A DNA stretch of 48,261 nucleotides from a virus. Below the pieces are notes generated by a model, which ran no database searches, had not been told where the DNA came from, and saw nothing but the letters and a program-made list of their open reading frames with translations. The stretch spans positions 1 through 48,261 of the IMG/VR virus record IMGVR_UViG_3300047562_003028, one strand, 5' to 3'. Both the position numbers and the translations under genes were made by a program. How positions within the stretch are numbered: position 1 is the stretch's first letter; the number at the start of each line of letters is the position of its first letter. Shown piece by piece: positions 26,080 to 35,484 of this stretch.

Positions 26080-27942
26080 ATGGCGGATCCAAATATAAGA
26101 ATTAAACGGTCATCGGTTCCCGGGAAAGTACCAACAGCAGGACAACTTCCTTTAGGAGAACTAGCTCTCAATACTTATGATGCAGAGCTATTTGCTCGTA
26201 GAGAACGTGCAGGAATTGGCACCGACATTGTAAGACTTGGTGCAGGCGCAACAGTTACTAATATTTTATATGTCACACAAGACGGAGACGACTCCAACAC
26301 AGGAAAAAAACTTGGAGACGCAAAAAGAACAATCGGAGCAGCACTCTCAGCAGCAACAACAGGAACAGTTGTTAAAGTTAGTGCTGGATCTTATCTAGAA
26401 AATAATCCACTTATAATCCCAAACCAAGTTTCGGTTGTTGGAGATAGTTTAAGAGAAGTATCAGTATCTCCGCAAAATGCTGACCAAGACTTATTCTATG
26501 TCTCAAATGGCAACTATGTTGCTGAAATGGCATACACGGGAACTTTGAATTCGGGAAAAGCAATATTTGCATTTAACCCACACGAAATAGGATATTTTGA
26601 TCAATCGCCATATATTCAAAACTGCACAAACTTTATTCCAAATAGTATTGGATTAAAAATTGATGGTCATAATGCGATTGGTCCATTAAAATCAATGGTT
26701 GTTGATAGTTACACCCAATACAATCAAGGTGGTATTGGTGTTTCTATTACCAACGAAGGTTATGCTCAATTAGTTTCTATCTTTACTATCTGTAATGATA
26801 CTGCAATCTATTGTGGTAGTGGTGCTGCTTGTGACCTTACAAACTCCAACTCATCATTTGGCAGATATGGATTGGTTGCTGATGGTATTGGACCACCAAA
26901 ATATACTGGAATAGTCACAACATCTGCAGAAGAAAATCAATTTAGGTTTGTATTGGACTTAAATGTTCCAACACTGAACGTAACAAATGCACTTTATGAT
27001 AATGTCACCGGTTTAACAACAATTACTGTAGATGCAAATCATGATTTTACTATTGGAATGGGAGTTTCAATTGTGGGTCTTGGATTTACATGCCCATCTG
27101 GTCCAGGAATCGTAACATATCCATCAGGAAATAGTGGATATGTTTTTGAGGTTGCTGGTATGCCATCACCAACTTCCTTTGAAGTTTATGTTGGAGTTTC
27201 TACACTACAACATACTTATGATTCTGGAGGAACTGTAAAGATTAATGCAGTTCGTCCTTTTGATGGACAAGTTGTTTATTTTGATACTTTATATTATACG
27301 GTTGAAGGAGTAATTGTAAGTTCTGGAGGAACTGGTTATACTCAAAATGTTGATATTACTTTTGAAGACCCAAGTGAACCTTGGGGAATTCCTGCAACTG
27401 CTGTTGGTGAAGTTAGAGATGGAGTTGTGACGAATGTTGAAATGGTTTCGAATGGTAGAGGTTATTCGACAATACCATCAGTAACCTTTGCTGCTCCACA
27501 AATTGGTTCTAATACTGCAACAGGAGTAGCTCATATGATTCCAACATATTATGTAATTGAAAGTTCAACTCCAGTTTCTGCAGGTATTTGTACCATAACT
27601 ATTACAGACAACGTTCCTTATGCTATTGGAGCTGGAACATCAGTTCCATTCTTTAAACAAAGTCGTGTATTGGCCTCTGGTCATTCATTTGAATACATTG
27701 GGTCTGGAACGGATATTTTAGGTGCTCTTCCACAAAATGGAGGTGTTCCAATTCAAGATAATGAAACTCATTCTCGTAATGGCGGATTGGTTGTATTTAC
27801 ATCAACAGACCAAGCAGGCAACTTCCGAATTGGTGATGGTGTTGTGATTAATCAACAAACAGGAACAATCAGTGGAACATTCTACTCCAAGAGTTTGTTC
27901 TCCAGTCTAACACCATTCATTCTAGCACTAGGAGGAGATTAA
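26080..27942 (+). CDS. Beta-helix virion structural protein (620 aa)
   Basis: The N-terminal module (IRIKRSSVPGKVPTAGQLPL, then GELALNTYDAELF) is a fibre start. ILYVTQDGDDSNTGKKLGDA, then KRTIGAALSAA, begins a right-handed beta-helix similar to the start of the 2021-aa protein (residues about 60-290, with KSMVVDSYTQYN and LTNSNSSFGRYG). A V-x-I-x-G module near DANHDFTIGMGVSIVG and an SGHSFEYIGSG module near residue 532 also match the larger protein, so the two are paralogues of different length. It ends in a SLTPFILALGG segment. Likely a baseplate or fibre component. No active-site residues are recognised. Confidence 0.75.
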   Translation: MADPNIRIKRSSVPGKVPTAGQLPLGELALNTYDAELFARRERAGIGTDIVRLGAGATVTNILYVTQDGDDSNTGKKLGDAKRTIGAALSAATTGTVVKVSAGSYLENNPLIIPNQVSVVGDSLREVSVSPQNADQDLFYVSNGNYVAEMAYTGTLNSGKAIFAFNPHEIGYFDQSPYIQNCTNFIPNSIGLKIDGHNAIGPLKSMVVDSYTQYNQGGIGVSITNEGYAQLVSIFTICNDTAIYCGSGAACDLTNSNSSFGRYGLVADGIGPPKYTGIVTTSAEENQFRFVLDLNVPTLNVTNALYDNVTGLTTITVDANHDFTIGMGVSIVGLGFTCPSGPGIVTYPSGNSGYVFEVAGMPSPTSFEVYVGVSTLQHTYDSGGTVKINAVRPFDGQVVYFDTLYYTVEGVIVSSGGTGYTQNVDITFEDPSEPWGIPATAVGEVRDGVVTNVEMVSNGRGYSTIPSVTFAAPQIGSNTATGVAHMIPTYYVIESSTPVSAGICTITITDNVPYAIGAGTSVPFFKQSRVLASGHSFEYIGSGTDILGALPQNGGVPIQDNETHSRNGGLVVFTSTDQAGNFRIGDGVVINQQTGTISGTFYSKSLFSSLTPFILALGGD

Positions 27943-27945
27943 AGA

Positions 27946-28275
27946 ATGGCACTCGCACTTAATATATTCCAAACAGTTACAACAGTTGTCGATACATCCC
28001 CAACTGTAATTTACACAGCACCAGTTGGATACACAGGCGTAGTTCTTTTGGCCCAAGTGGCAAATGTTGGAGAAAATTCACAAGATGTAACATTTATACA
28101 TCGTAGAAGTTCTACTGATACTGAACTATTGCACCAATTTCCAATTTCTGCAAGCGATACTGCAAATCTTCTTGCAGGAAAATTAGTATTAGAAAGTGGT
28201 GATAGGTTAGTTTTATCTGGTAGTAACAGTACCGATCTTAAGTTTATCGCAAGTATTCTAGAAACACTCAACTAA
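27946..28275 (+). CDS. Small beta-rich virion protein (109 aa)
   Basis: A short predicted beta-sandwich: TPTV-like IYTAPVGYTGVVLLAQVANV, then DVTFIHRRSS, LLHQFPISASDTANLL, GKLVLESGDRLVLSGS. The layout resembles small phage decoration proteins. The 119-aa protein at 32851 has a similar pattern (VGIYTNPASTKSYIKAFVLH), and the two flank the 1513-aa collagen-like fibre, so they may be distant relatives that connect or cap it. No motif beyond this. It starts four bases after the 620-aa gene. Confidence 0.6.
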   Translation: MALALNIFQTVTTVVDTSPTVIYTAPVGYTGVVLLAQVANVGENSQDVTFIHRRSSTDTELLHQFPISASDTANLLAGKLVLESGDRLVLSGSNSTDLKFIASILETLN

Positions 28276-28286
28276 TATAAAAATCA

Positions 28287-31200
28287 ATGACTAAGTATAC
28301 CAGTAACCGTCAAAATCATCTTAAGATTGGTATAAGTTCTTATACTGAGAGCAGTACAGTACTACAAGTTACTGGTAAGGTTGGTATTGGTACATATGAT
28401 GCTTCTGCTGATTTGGATATTGGTGGTGATGTTAGAATTCGTGGAGCACTTTATGATAAAAATAATGAATCTGGTTCTGTTGGACAATTATTAGTCTCTA
28501 CTGCTTCCGGTGTTGATTGGCAAGATATTGATAGTGTTGAGACTATCTCGACTATTATAAGCACAACTCTTACTGGTATTAATGTAAAAGATGAAGGTGT
28601 TGGAATCGGAACCACCTTTACGGCGATTAATTTTATTGGTCTTGGAGTAACTGCATCTGCGGATGGAACCACAGCAGATATAACTTTCGAACAACAAGTA
28701 GGCCCCCAAGGTATTCAAGGTACTACAGGTTCTCAAGGCGCTTCGGGCACTCAAGGAACAACAGGTACTCAAGGAACAACAGGTACTCAAGGTACTCAAG
28801 GTATTCAAGGAACAACTGGAAGTCAAGGTGTTCAGGGAATTATAGGTACTCAAGGAACAACGGGAACACAGGGCACTACAGGTTCTCAAGGAACAACTGG
28901 AACTCAAGGTGCAACTGGAGAGCAAGGTATTCAGGGCATCCAAGGCATAACAGGAGAACAGGGCAACACAGGTAGTCAAGGTATTAGTGGTGTCCAGGGT
29001 ATTCAAGGTCTCCAAGGAATTACTGGTTCTCAGGGTATTACGGGCACACAAGGAACTGATGGTACACAAGGAACTGATGGTACACAGGGTGCTCAAGGTA
29101 CTACAGGTTCTCAGGGAACAACCGGAACACAGGGCACTACAGGTACTCAAGGAACAACTGGAACTCAAGGCACCCAAGGTATTCAGGGAACTACAGGATC
29201 TCAAGGTACAACTGGAGAACAGGGTGCTCAGGGAACTCAAGGTATTCAAGGTATTCAAGGAATAACTGGTACACAAGGAACTGAGGGTACACAAGGAACT
29301 GATGGCGCACAAGGAACTGAAGGTACACAAGGAACTACTGGTTCTCAAGGTACTACTGGCACACAAGGAACTGAGGGTGCTCAAGGAACTGAGGGTGCTC
29401 AAGGAACAACAGGAGCACAGGGAACAACAGGCACTCAAGGTATTCAAGGTATTCAAGGAATACAGGGAACAACTGGATCACAAGGCACTATAGGTTTTCA
29501 AGGTACTACTGGTTCTCAAGGTACAACTGGCGCACAAGGTACTCAAGGTATTCAAGGTATTCAAGGAATACAGGGTATAGATGGTAGTCAGGGTATAGTA
29601 GGAGAAATCGGAAATACTGGAACACAAGGTATTCAAGGCACTACGGGAACTCAAGGTGTTCAGGGTATTCAAGGACAAACAGGAACCCAAGGAATTCAGG
29701 GAATTCAAGGAATTCAAGGAATTCAGGGTATTCAAGGAATTCAAGGTATTGAAGGTCCAGTAGCAGGTTCTGCATATCAAGTCGTATATAAAGATGCATC
29801 TAATAATCCTACTGGCTCTGCAAACTTAACTTTTGATGGGACCGAATTAACTGTTTATGACCTTAATATTACCAATAACTTAAGTATTGGTGGAACTACA
29901 ACTGTTATTACTGCACAAGACTTACAAGTACTTGATGCTGATATTATTCTTGGTGTAACAACTGGACCAGGAGGAGAAGATGCTTCATCTGATGATACAG
30001 CAAATCACGGCGGTATTGCAGTTGCATCAACAGAAGGAACACCACTGGTTGATTTGTTTATTGCAGGAATTGAAACTGCACCATCCACATATAAGAAAAT
30101 TATGTGGTTTAAGTCTGGAGCATTCTCTGGACTTGGAACTGATGCTTGGTTGAGTAATTATGCGATTGGTATTGGAAGCACTCAAGTACCTAATGGAGTA
30201 AGACTTGCTGCAGGTGGAATGCAAGTTACTGATTTTACAGTAAGCACTCCACAATTAAATGTATCTGGAGTTTCTACTTTTGCTGGAGTTATTGAACTTG
30301 ATAATGGTTTAAGAGATATTTACGGAAACATTGGTATTGGTGGTTCTGTTCTTATTTCCACTGGCACTGGAGTTTCTTGGACTTCACCATTTGCGGCAGG
30401 ACTACAAGGACTACAAGGTATTCAAGGTATTCAAGGCGAAACTGGGCCACAAGGAACCCAAGGTATTCAGGGAATAACTGGAGAACAAGGTACTCAAGGT
30501 ACAACTGGAGCACAAGGTACTACAGGTGCTCAAGGTATACAAGGTGAAACTGGAGCCCAAGGAACCCAAGGTATTCAGGGAATAACTGGAGAACAAGGTA
30601 CTCAAGGTACAACTGGAGCACAAGGAACAACAGGTTCTCAGGGTATTCAGGGAATAACAGGAGAGCAAGGTACTCAAGGTACTACAGGTACTCAAGGTAC
30701 AACTGGAGCACAAGGAACTACAGGTGCTCAGGGAACTCAGGGAATAATTGGAACACAAGGAACTGAGGGAACTCAAGGTACTACAGGTTCCCAAGGAACA
30801 ACAGGAACTCAAGGTACTACAGGCTCTCAGGGAACAACTGGAACTCAAGGTACTACAGGTTCTCAGGGAACAACTGGAACTCAAGGTACTACAGGTTCCC
30901 AAGGAATTCAAGGAATAACTGGGACACAAGGTACTCAAGGAACAACTGGTACTCAAGGAACTGATGGTGCTCAAGGAACTACAGGTTCTCAGGGAACAAC
31001 TGGAACTCAAGGTACTACAGGTTCTCAGGGAACAACTGGAACTCAAGGTACTACAGGTTCTCAGGGAACAACTGGAACTCAAGGCACTACAGGAACTCAA
31101 GGCACTACGGGTTCCCAAGGAACAACAGGTACTCAGGGAATTCAAGGAATAACTGGAACACAAGGTATTCAAGGAACAACTGGCTCTCAAGGTACTACAG

Positions 31201-32828
31201 GGTCTCAGGGAACAACAGGTACTCAAGGAACTACTGGAGCACAAGGTACTATTGGCTCTCAAGGTACTACTGGAGAGCAAGGTACTCAAGGCACTCAGGG
31301 AATTCAAGGTCGCCAAGGCACCACAGGTACTCAAGGTACTATTGGAACCCAAGGAACTGAAGGTTCTCAAGGAACAACTGGTACTCAAGGTAATACTGGT
31401 TCTACTGGAGCTCAGGGAATTCAAGGTCGCCAAGGTACTACAGGTTCATCTGGTTCTCAAGGAACTGTTGGAGCTCAGGGAACTCAAGGTATTCAAGGTC
31501 TTCGTGGAATTAATGAGTGGAGTAGAAAAACTACAACATATACCGCATCAAATGCAGATAGAATTATTGCCGATACTTCTGGTGGATCTTGGACATTAAC
31601 ATTACCATTTGGACCATCTACTGGTCATTCTGTTACTATTGCAGATGGTGCAGATTGGAGTGTAACTAATCTAATAGTTTCTAGAAATAATTCAACAATA
31701 GAAGGAACTACAAATGATTTTATTCTTGATATTCGAGGAATTATTGTAGATTTTATCTATGATGGTACTACATGGGAAGTTTATGCAAATGTTGGTCCTA
31801 AAGGATTGCAAGGAGCAACAGGTGAAGGTGCTCAAGGTACTGTAGGTATTCCAGGTCCTCAGGGACTTACCGGAATTCAAGGGCCACTAGGTCCTCAAGG
31901 TACAATTGGACCCCAAGGTGTTCAAGGTATTCAAGGACAAACAGGAACCCAAGGTATTCAGGGTATTCAAGGAATTCAAGGCAGACAAGGAATTCAGGGA
32001 ATTCAAGGACTCTTAGGTCCTCAAGGTGTAAGTTTTAATAAAAATATTAATTCATTCACTGCAACACAAGGACAAACTACTTTTACAGTAAATTATGTCA
32101 TTGATTATGTAGATGTATACTTAAATGGTATTCGCCTATCAGAGTCAGAATTCACTGCAACCAATGGCACTTCTATAGTTCTTGCATCTGGTGCAAGTGT
32201 AGGTGATATAATTGATGTAGTTAGTTTTACATCTGCTGGCCCACAAGGTATTCAGGGAATATCGGGAACAAATGGCGCCCAAGGATCTCAAGGATTAAAT
32301 GGAGCATTTGTAGCACAGGGTATTCAAGGTACTGCTGGCGTAAGTTTTAACAAGACACTACTCACATATACTGCAACGCAAGGACAAACTACTTTCTCAG
32401 CAACTTATACTGCAGGATTTGTTGATGTTTATCTAAACGGTGTTCGTTTGTCTGGTGGAGAATTCACGGCAACAAACGGCACTTCTGTAGTTCTTTCAAC
32501 TGGGGCAAGTGTTGGTGATATAATTGATATTATTGGTTACAGTGGTGGTGCATTATCTTCTCAAGGTCTTCAGGGTATTCAAGGCCCTTCTGTTCAAGGT
32601 ATTCAAGGCAGACAAGGAATATCAGGAACAAATGGAACAAATGGAACTCAGGGTATTCAGGGTATTGAAGGAACTAGCCCCACTCTCACATTAAGAAGCA
32701 ATGGAGTTGTTTCTGGAACAAATATTGACAATATCAATTTCCTAGGTGCAACAGTAACTTCTGTTGGTTCTGCATCAACCATCACTGTTGCTGGAGAACT
32801 TGACATTACATCATCGCTGTTCGTCTAA
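28287..32828 (+). CDS. Collagen-like tail fibre, Thr/Gln-rich (1513 aa)
   Basis: A very long modular fibre. The N-terminus has a VGIGTYDASADLDIGGD start and a GQLLVSTASGVDWQD module. Three large Gly-X-Y blocks (residues about 139-491, 705-1074, 1170-1247) and two short ones are built from GTQGTTG, GIQGIQG and similar triplets, so they are rich in Thr, Gln, Ser and Ile and poor in Pro. A module near residues 535-650 (DIILGVTTG, NHGGIAVASTEGTPLVD) recurs in the 889-aa fibre. Two VYLNGIRLSESEFTATNG-type modules (about 1265-1315 and 1365-1415) match those in the 370-aa fibre. Thr-rich collagen-like fibres in other systems are often O-glycosylated, a possible link to the nearby glycosyltransferases. 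No S74 domain. Confidence 0.8.
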   Translation: MTKYTSNRQNHLKIGISSYTESSTVLQVTGKVGIGTYDASADLDIGGDVRIRGALYDKNNESGSVGQLLVSTASGVDWQDIDSVETISTIISTTLTGINVKDEGVGIGTTFTAINFIGLGVTASADGTTADITFEQQVGPQGIQGTTGSQGASGTQGTTGTQGTTGTQGTQGIQGTTGSQGVQGIIGTQGTTGTQGTTGSQGTTGTQGATGEQGIQGIQGITGEQGNTGSQGISGVQGIQGLQGITGSQGITGTQGTDGTQGTDGTQGAQGTTGSQGTTGTQGTTGTQGTTGTQGTQGIQGTTGSQGTTGEQGAQGTQGIQGIQGITGTQGTEGTQGTDGAQGTEGTQGTTGSQGTTGTQGTEGAQGTEGAQGTTGAQGTTGTQGIQGIQGIQGTTGSQGTIGFQGTTGSQGTTGAQGTQGIQGIQGIQGIDGSQGIVGEIGNTGTQGIQGTTGTQGVQGIQGQTGTQGIQGIQGIQGIQGIQGIQGIEGPVAGSAYQVVYKDASNNPTGSANLTFDGTELTVYDLNITNNLSIGGTTTVITAQDLQVLDADIILGVTTGPGGEDASSDDTANHGGIAVASTEGTPLVDLFIAGIETAPSTYKKIMWFKSGAFSGLGTDAWLSNYAIGIGSTQVPNGVRLAAGGMQVTDFTVSTPQLNVSGVSTFAGVIELDNGLRDIYGNIGIGGSVLISTGTGVSWTSPFAAGLQGLQGIQGIQGETGPQGTQGIQGITGEQGTQGTTGAQGTTGAQGIQGETGAQGTQGIQGITGEQGTQGTTGAQGTTGSQGIQGITGEQGTQGTTGTQGTTGAQGTTGAQGTQGIIGTQGTEGTQGTTGSQGTTGTQGTTGSQGTTGTQGTTGSQGTTGTQGTTGSQGIQGITGTQGTQGTTGTQGTDGAQGTTGSQGTTGTQGTTGSQGTTGTQGTTGSQGTTGTQGTTGTQGTTGSQGTTGTQGIQGITGTQGIQGTTGSQGTTGSQGTTGTQGTTGAQGTIGSQGTTGEQGTQGTQGIQGRQGTTGTQGTIGTQGTEGSQGTTGTQGNTGSTGAQGIQGRQGTTGSSGSQGTVGAQGTQGIQGLRGINEWSRKTTTYTASNADRIIADTSGGSWTLTLPFGPSTGHSVTIADGADWSVTNLIVSRNNSTIEGTTNDFILDIRGIIVDFIYDGTTWEVYANVGPKGLQGATGEGAQGTVGIPGPQGLTGIQGPLGPQGTIGPQGVQGIQGQTGTQGIQGIQGIQGRQGIQGIQGLLGPQGVSFNKNINSFTATQGQTTFTVNYVIDYVDVYLNGIRLSESEFTATNGTSIVLASGASVGDIIDVVSFTSAGPQGIQGISGTNGAQGSQGLNGAFVAQGIQGTAGVSFNKTLLTYTATQGQTTFSATYTAGFVDVYLNGVRLSGGEFTATNGTSVVLSTGASVGDIIDIIGYSGGALSSQGLQGIQGPSVQGIQGRQGISGTNGTNGTQGIQGIEGTSPTLTLRSNGVVSGTNIDNINFLGATVTSVGSASTITVAGELDITSSLFV
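28701..29760 (+). repeat. Collagen-like Gly-X-Y repeat block 1
   Basis: About 350 residues of in-frame G-x-y triplets, mainly GTQGTTG and GIQGIQG, encoded by 9- and 18-base units. Long antisense open frames across it are composition artefacts. Confidence 0.9.
30399..31508 (+). repeat. Collagen-like Gly-X-Y repeat block 2
   Basis: About 370 residues of G-x-y triplets with highly regular GTQGTTGSQGTTG units near 30770-31130, the most uniform stretch in the gene. Confidence 0.9.
31794..32027 (+). repeat. Collagen-like Gly-X-Y repeat block 3
   Basis: About 78 residues, with a few GPQG and GPLG triplets, joining the folded domain at 31510-31790 to the first VYLNG module. Confidence 0.85.
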
Positions 32829-32831
32829 ATA
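32824..32831 (+). promoter_or_regulatory. Late promoter, TCTAAATA
   Basis: Overlaps the TAA stop of the 1513-aa gene and lies 19 bases before the ATG at 32851. Confidence 0.6.
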
Positions 32832-32850
32832 GTCCTAAAAAAAGAAATAA

Positions 32851-33210
32851 ATGGCACTCGCAAAGACATCAATATCCCCAATAAGATCAGTAACTGGAGT
32901 TACAACGGTCGGAATTTATACTAATCCAGCAAGTACGAAGAGTTATATTAAGGCATTTGTTTTACATAATGCAGGAATTTCTAGTGCATTTTGTAGATTA
33001 TATCAGGTTCCAAATTCTGGAGGATCTGTAGGTTCTGCAAGTTCTAATAATCAATTCTTCTCACAATTTATAAATCCAGGAGAAACAACATTTTTAGAAT
33101 ATCCATATCCACTTACACTCGCTGCTACAAATGATAGTATTAGATTTTATAATGCAACATCTGGTCAGGTAATTAATATTCAAATTCTTGGTGATGCAGA
33201 TTATCCTTAA
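32851..33210 (+). CDS. Small beta-rich virion protein (119 aa)
   Basis: A predicted beta-sandwich protein with VGIYTNPASTKSYIKAFVLH, FCRLYQVPNSGG, PGETTFLEYPYPLTLAAT and SGQVINIQILGD. It looks like the small protein at 27946 in size, order of strands and position beside the collagen-like fibre, although identity is low. No signal peptide or metal site. It is followed five bases later by the LamG-like gene. Likely a virion decoration or connector protein. Confidence 0.55.
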   Translation: MALAKTSISPIRSVTGVTTVGIYTNPASTKSYIKAFVLHNAGISSAFCRLYQVPNSGGSVGSASSNNQFFSQFINPGETTFLEYPYPLTLAATNDSIRFYNATSGQVINIQILGDADYP

Positions 33211-33215
33211 AAATT

Positions 33216-34358
33216 ATGGGAATTCGTAGTTATATTCAGCAACCAATAGATTCTACAGTTTGGTATGGTTCTAATGTAAATAAAAATAGAGATTTTATTG
33301 ATATAGTAAGAAGTGGATTAACTCTATACTTAGATGCAGCAAATGAATCATCTTATTTTGGTTATTGGTCTCCAACTCTCTCCAATGGAAACAATGCTTT
33401 TGATGGTAGTTTATCTACTGCTGCTGGTGGTTTGGGGGGATCTTTTGGCCCATATACTTACACTTTTGCTAAACCACAATCAACTTCAAGTGCTAGAATG
33501 TATGTAGCATTTGGAGCTAGTAGTGGTCAAGTCGGTTCAAGAACTAATGTTTTTCTTGTAAATGGAATTGATGTAACACAAAAAGCGAAAAATGCCAACG
33601 TCTTCACTGATGGTGTAGGCCCTGCTTGGATTGATGTTACAACCGAGGCCGCAGGTAGTTGGACAACTTTCCAATTCACTGGAACAAGTGGATCTACAAA
33701 TCCAGGAATTTATGCTATTGAAGTGAATGGGCAAATAATAATTGGAAATTATGGTGGCACCACTTGGATTGATTTGAGTGGTAATGGGAGTAATGCAACT
33801 CTATACAACTCACCAACTTGGTCTAGTACTAATGGGGGAACTTTTACTTTCAATGGTTCAAATCAATATGCAGCACCGGCAGCAGGTTTTGCAAATTTCA
33901 CTTCCGGTATTACAGTTTTCTCTATTGTTAACTTTGGTTCCGCATCTACCTGGGAAAGAATAGTTGATTTTGGTGTGGGACAAGCAAACAATAATTTTAT
34001 ATTTGCCAGGAACTCAACAACTAATAATTTAACATGGGTCACTTTTAATGGCACTACAGAAAGACCTTATGTTACTTACACATCTGGTATTCAGAATAAC
34101 ACTATTGCATGTTATGCCGCAACTCATAGCAATACCAATGTAAACATTTATAGAAATGGAATTTTGGGTCTTGGCCCAGTTTCTTATCCATACACCCTCG
34201 ATAACGTTACAAGAAATAATTGCTATATTGGTAGGAGTAATTGGGCAGATGCTTATTTTGAAACTACTATGAATGTGATTATGATTTATAATAGAGCATT
34301 GAGTGCTGCTGAAATCCAACAAAACTTCAACGTATTTAGAGGTCGTTACGGATTATAA
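33216..34358 (+). CDS. LamG/concanavalin-like lectin protein with inserted domain (380 aa)
   Basis: The lectin-like fold is recognisable from GLTLYLDAANESSY at the start, DLSGNGSNATLYN, FTFNGSNQYA, NVNIYRNGILG and IMIYNRALSAAEIQQNF at the end. In the usual form the first two parts are almost adjacent, as in the partial gene at 48072 (LVLCLDAGNTKSYPGSG, then a DLVG). Here about 130 residues (roughly 48-180) lie between them, with NAFDGSLSTAA and AIEVNGQIIIG, resembling an F5/8-type galactose-binding domain. The N-terminal MGIRSY also begins the next gene (MGIKSY). Likely a glycan-binding adhesin. Confidence 0.7.
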   Translation: MGIRSYIQQPIDSTVWYGSNVNKNRDFIDIVRSGLTLYLDAANESSYFGYWSPTLSNGNNAFDGSLSTAAGGLGGSFGPYTYTFAKPQSTSSARMYVAFGASSGQVGSRTNVFLVNGIDVTQKAKNANVFTDGVGPAWIDVTTEAAGSWTTFQFTGTSGSTNPGIYAIEVNGQIIIGNYGGTTWIDLSGNGSNATLYNSPTWSSTNGGTFTFNGSNQYAAPAAGFANFTSGITVFSIVNFGSASTWERIVDFGVGQANNNFIFARNSTTNNLTWVTFNGTTERPYVTYTSGIQNNTIACYAATHSNTNVNIYRNGILGLGPVSYPYTLDNVTRNNCYIGRSNWADAYFETTMNVIMIYNRALSAAEIQQNFNVFRGRYGL

Positions 34359-34360
34359 AA

Positions 34361-35263
34361 ATGGGCATAAAATCTTACACAAACTCAACTAACGGAAGTC
34401 GTAATGTAGTCGAACCCACTTATGATAATATTACAAGAAGAACATTATTTATTGATGGTTCAATTGATGCTCCGGCAGAAAGTGCGGCACAACTTGTAGA
34501 ACTTGGATATACTACAGATGGTGTATATTATATTAATTTACCCACAGTTGGTGTAACTCCAGTATATTGCATTTTAAACCCCGCATATGATGGTGGTGGT
34601 TGGATGATGGCAATGAAAGCAACCACAGGAACTACATTTAACTATAGTGCAAATTATTGGACTACTATAAACACATTAAATCCTACAGATAATACTCGAA
34701 ATAATGCTGATGCAAAATTTAATAGTATGAATTATTTTGCAGCAAAAGATATGATGGCAGTATGGCCAGATATTTCAAACTCGGGTACTGAAAGTGGTAG
34801 TATTGATAATCTTTCTAATTGGACTTGGTTGGAAAATAATTTTAATAATGGAACAAGACAAACTCTAGTAAGTTTTTTTAATGGTCCTTCAAATAGAACT
34901 TATACTTCACCAACTTTTGGAGGTTCTGGATATTTTATTAGAGATGCAAAAACATTTAATGGATGGGCATCTGGTAAATTTTCAAGTCAAGTTGATATTC
35001 GTTTTTATGGATTTAATTATATAAGTTACCAAGGAAATCAATATGCACATAATGCAAAAGTGAGATGGGGATTTGGGTGGAATGAAAATGGTGAAGGATT
35101 ATTTCCGTCTTCATCTAATTCCTTTAACGGAAGTAATGATGTTTCTGGTGGTATTGGTATGGATAGTAGTTATGGTAGTTTTTCGGCAGGTGATAAAATC
35201 AATTGTTGTGCAGACACTACTGGTATAAATCGTTCAGCAAGAGTAGAAATTTACGTTAGGTAA
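34361..35263 (+). CDS. Fibrinogen-like domain protein (300 aa)
   Basis: After a short N-terminus (MGIKSYTNSTNGSRNV), residues about 40-300 look like a fibrinogen C-terminal-type domain: DGVYYINLPTVGVTPVYCIL, then GGGWMMAMKATTGT, NYWTT, DAKFNSMNYFAAKDMMAVWP and a Cys pair near the end (INCCADTTG). Such domains bind sugars or acetyl groups in animal lectins and occur in phage adhesins. It sits three bases after the LamG-like gene and shares its MGI(R/K)SY start, suggesting a common anchoring segment. Carbohydrate binding is inferred. Confidence 0.6.
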   Translation: MGIKSYTNSTNGSRNVVEPTYDNITRRTLFIDGSIDAPAESAAQLVELGYTTDGVYYINLPTVGVTPVYCILNPAYDGGGWMMAMKATTGTTFNYSANYWTTINTLNPTDNTRNNADAKFNSMNYFAAKDMMAVWPDISNSGTESGSIDNLSNWTWLENNFNNGTRQTLVSFFNGPSNRTYTSPTFGGSGYFIRDAKTFNGWASGKFSSQVDIRFYGFNYISYQGNQYAHNAKVRWGFGWNENGEGLFPSSSNSFNGSNDVSGGIGMDSSYGSFSAGDKINCCADTTGINRSARVEIYVR

Positions 35264-35267
35264 TCTT

Positions 35268-35483
35268 ATGGAAAAAAATCCCTACTATTTTTGGGCAGAA
35301 AAAGAAATAGGAAATGAAAATCCTATTATAGATTTGTATGCAAAATTAATAACTCAAGAGTATGATAAATTCTTTAGTGGAGAAATAACATTAGAAGAAT
35401 TTGAAATCAATACTCCAAAAATTGATGAAGAATCCTCACTAAATTATATTAGGGACAGAATTATAGAGTCGTATTCAAACTAA
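35268..35483 (+). CDS. Small acidic protein, unknown function (71 aa)
   Basis: I do not recognise a family. The protein is helical and acidic (NPYYFWAEKEIGNENPIIDL, then YAKLITQEYDKFFSGEITLE, EEFEINTPKIDEE). It lies four bases after the fibrinogen-like gene and one base before the PA14 gene. No Cys, signal peptide or membrane segment. The tight spacing suggests co-expression with the flanking adhesins, perhaps as an assembly helper. Confidence 0.5.
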   Translation: MEKNPYYFWAEKEIGNENPIIDLYAKLITQEYDKFFSGEITLEEFEINTPKIDEESSLNYIRDRIIESYSN

Positions 35484-35484
35484 A

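Noticed and set aside
28491-31433. Long minus-strand open frames (about 320 and 340 codons) across the collagen-like gene
   Set aside because: They consist of Ser/Leu/Cys/Thr repeats, the complement of the Gly-X-Y codons, and have no start signals of their own.
28701-32027. CRISPR-like regular repeats
   Set aside because: The units are in frame, encode Gly-X-Y triplets and lack unique spacers.
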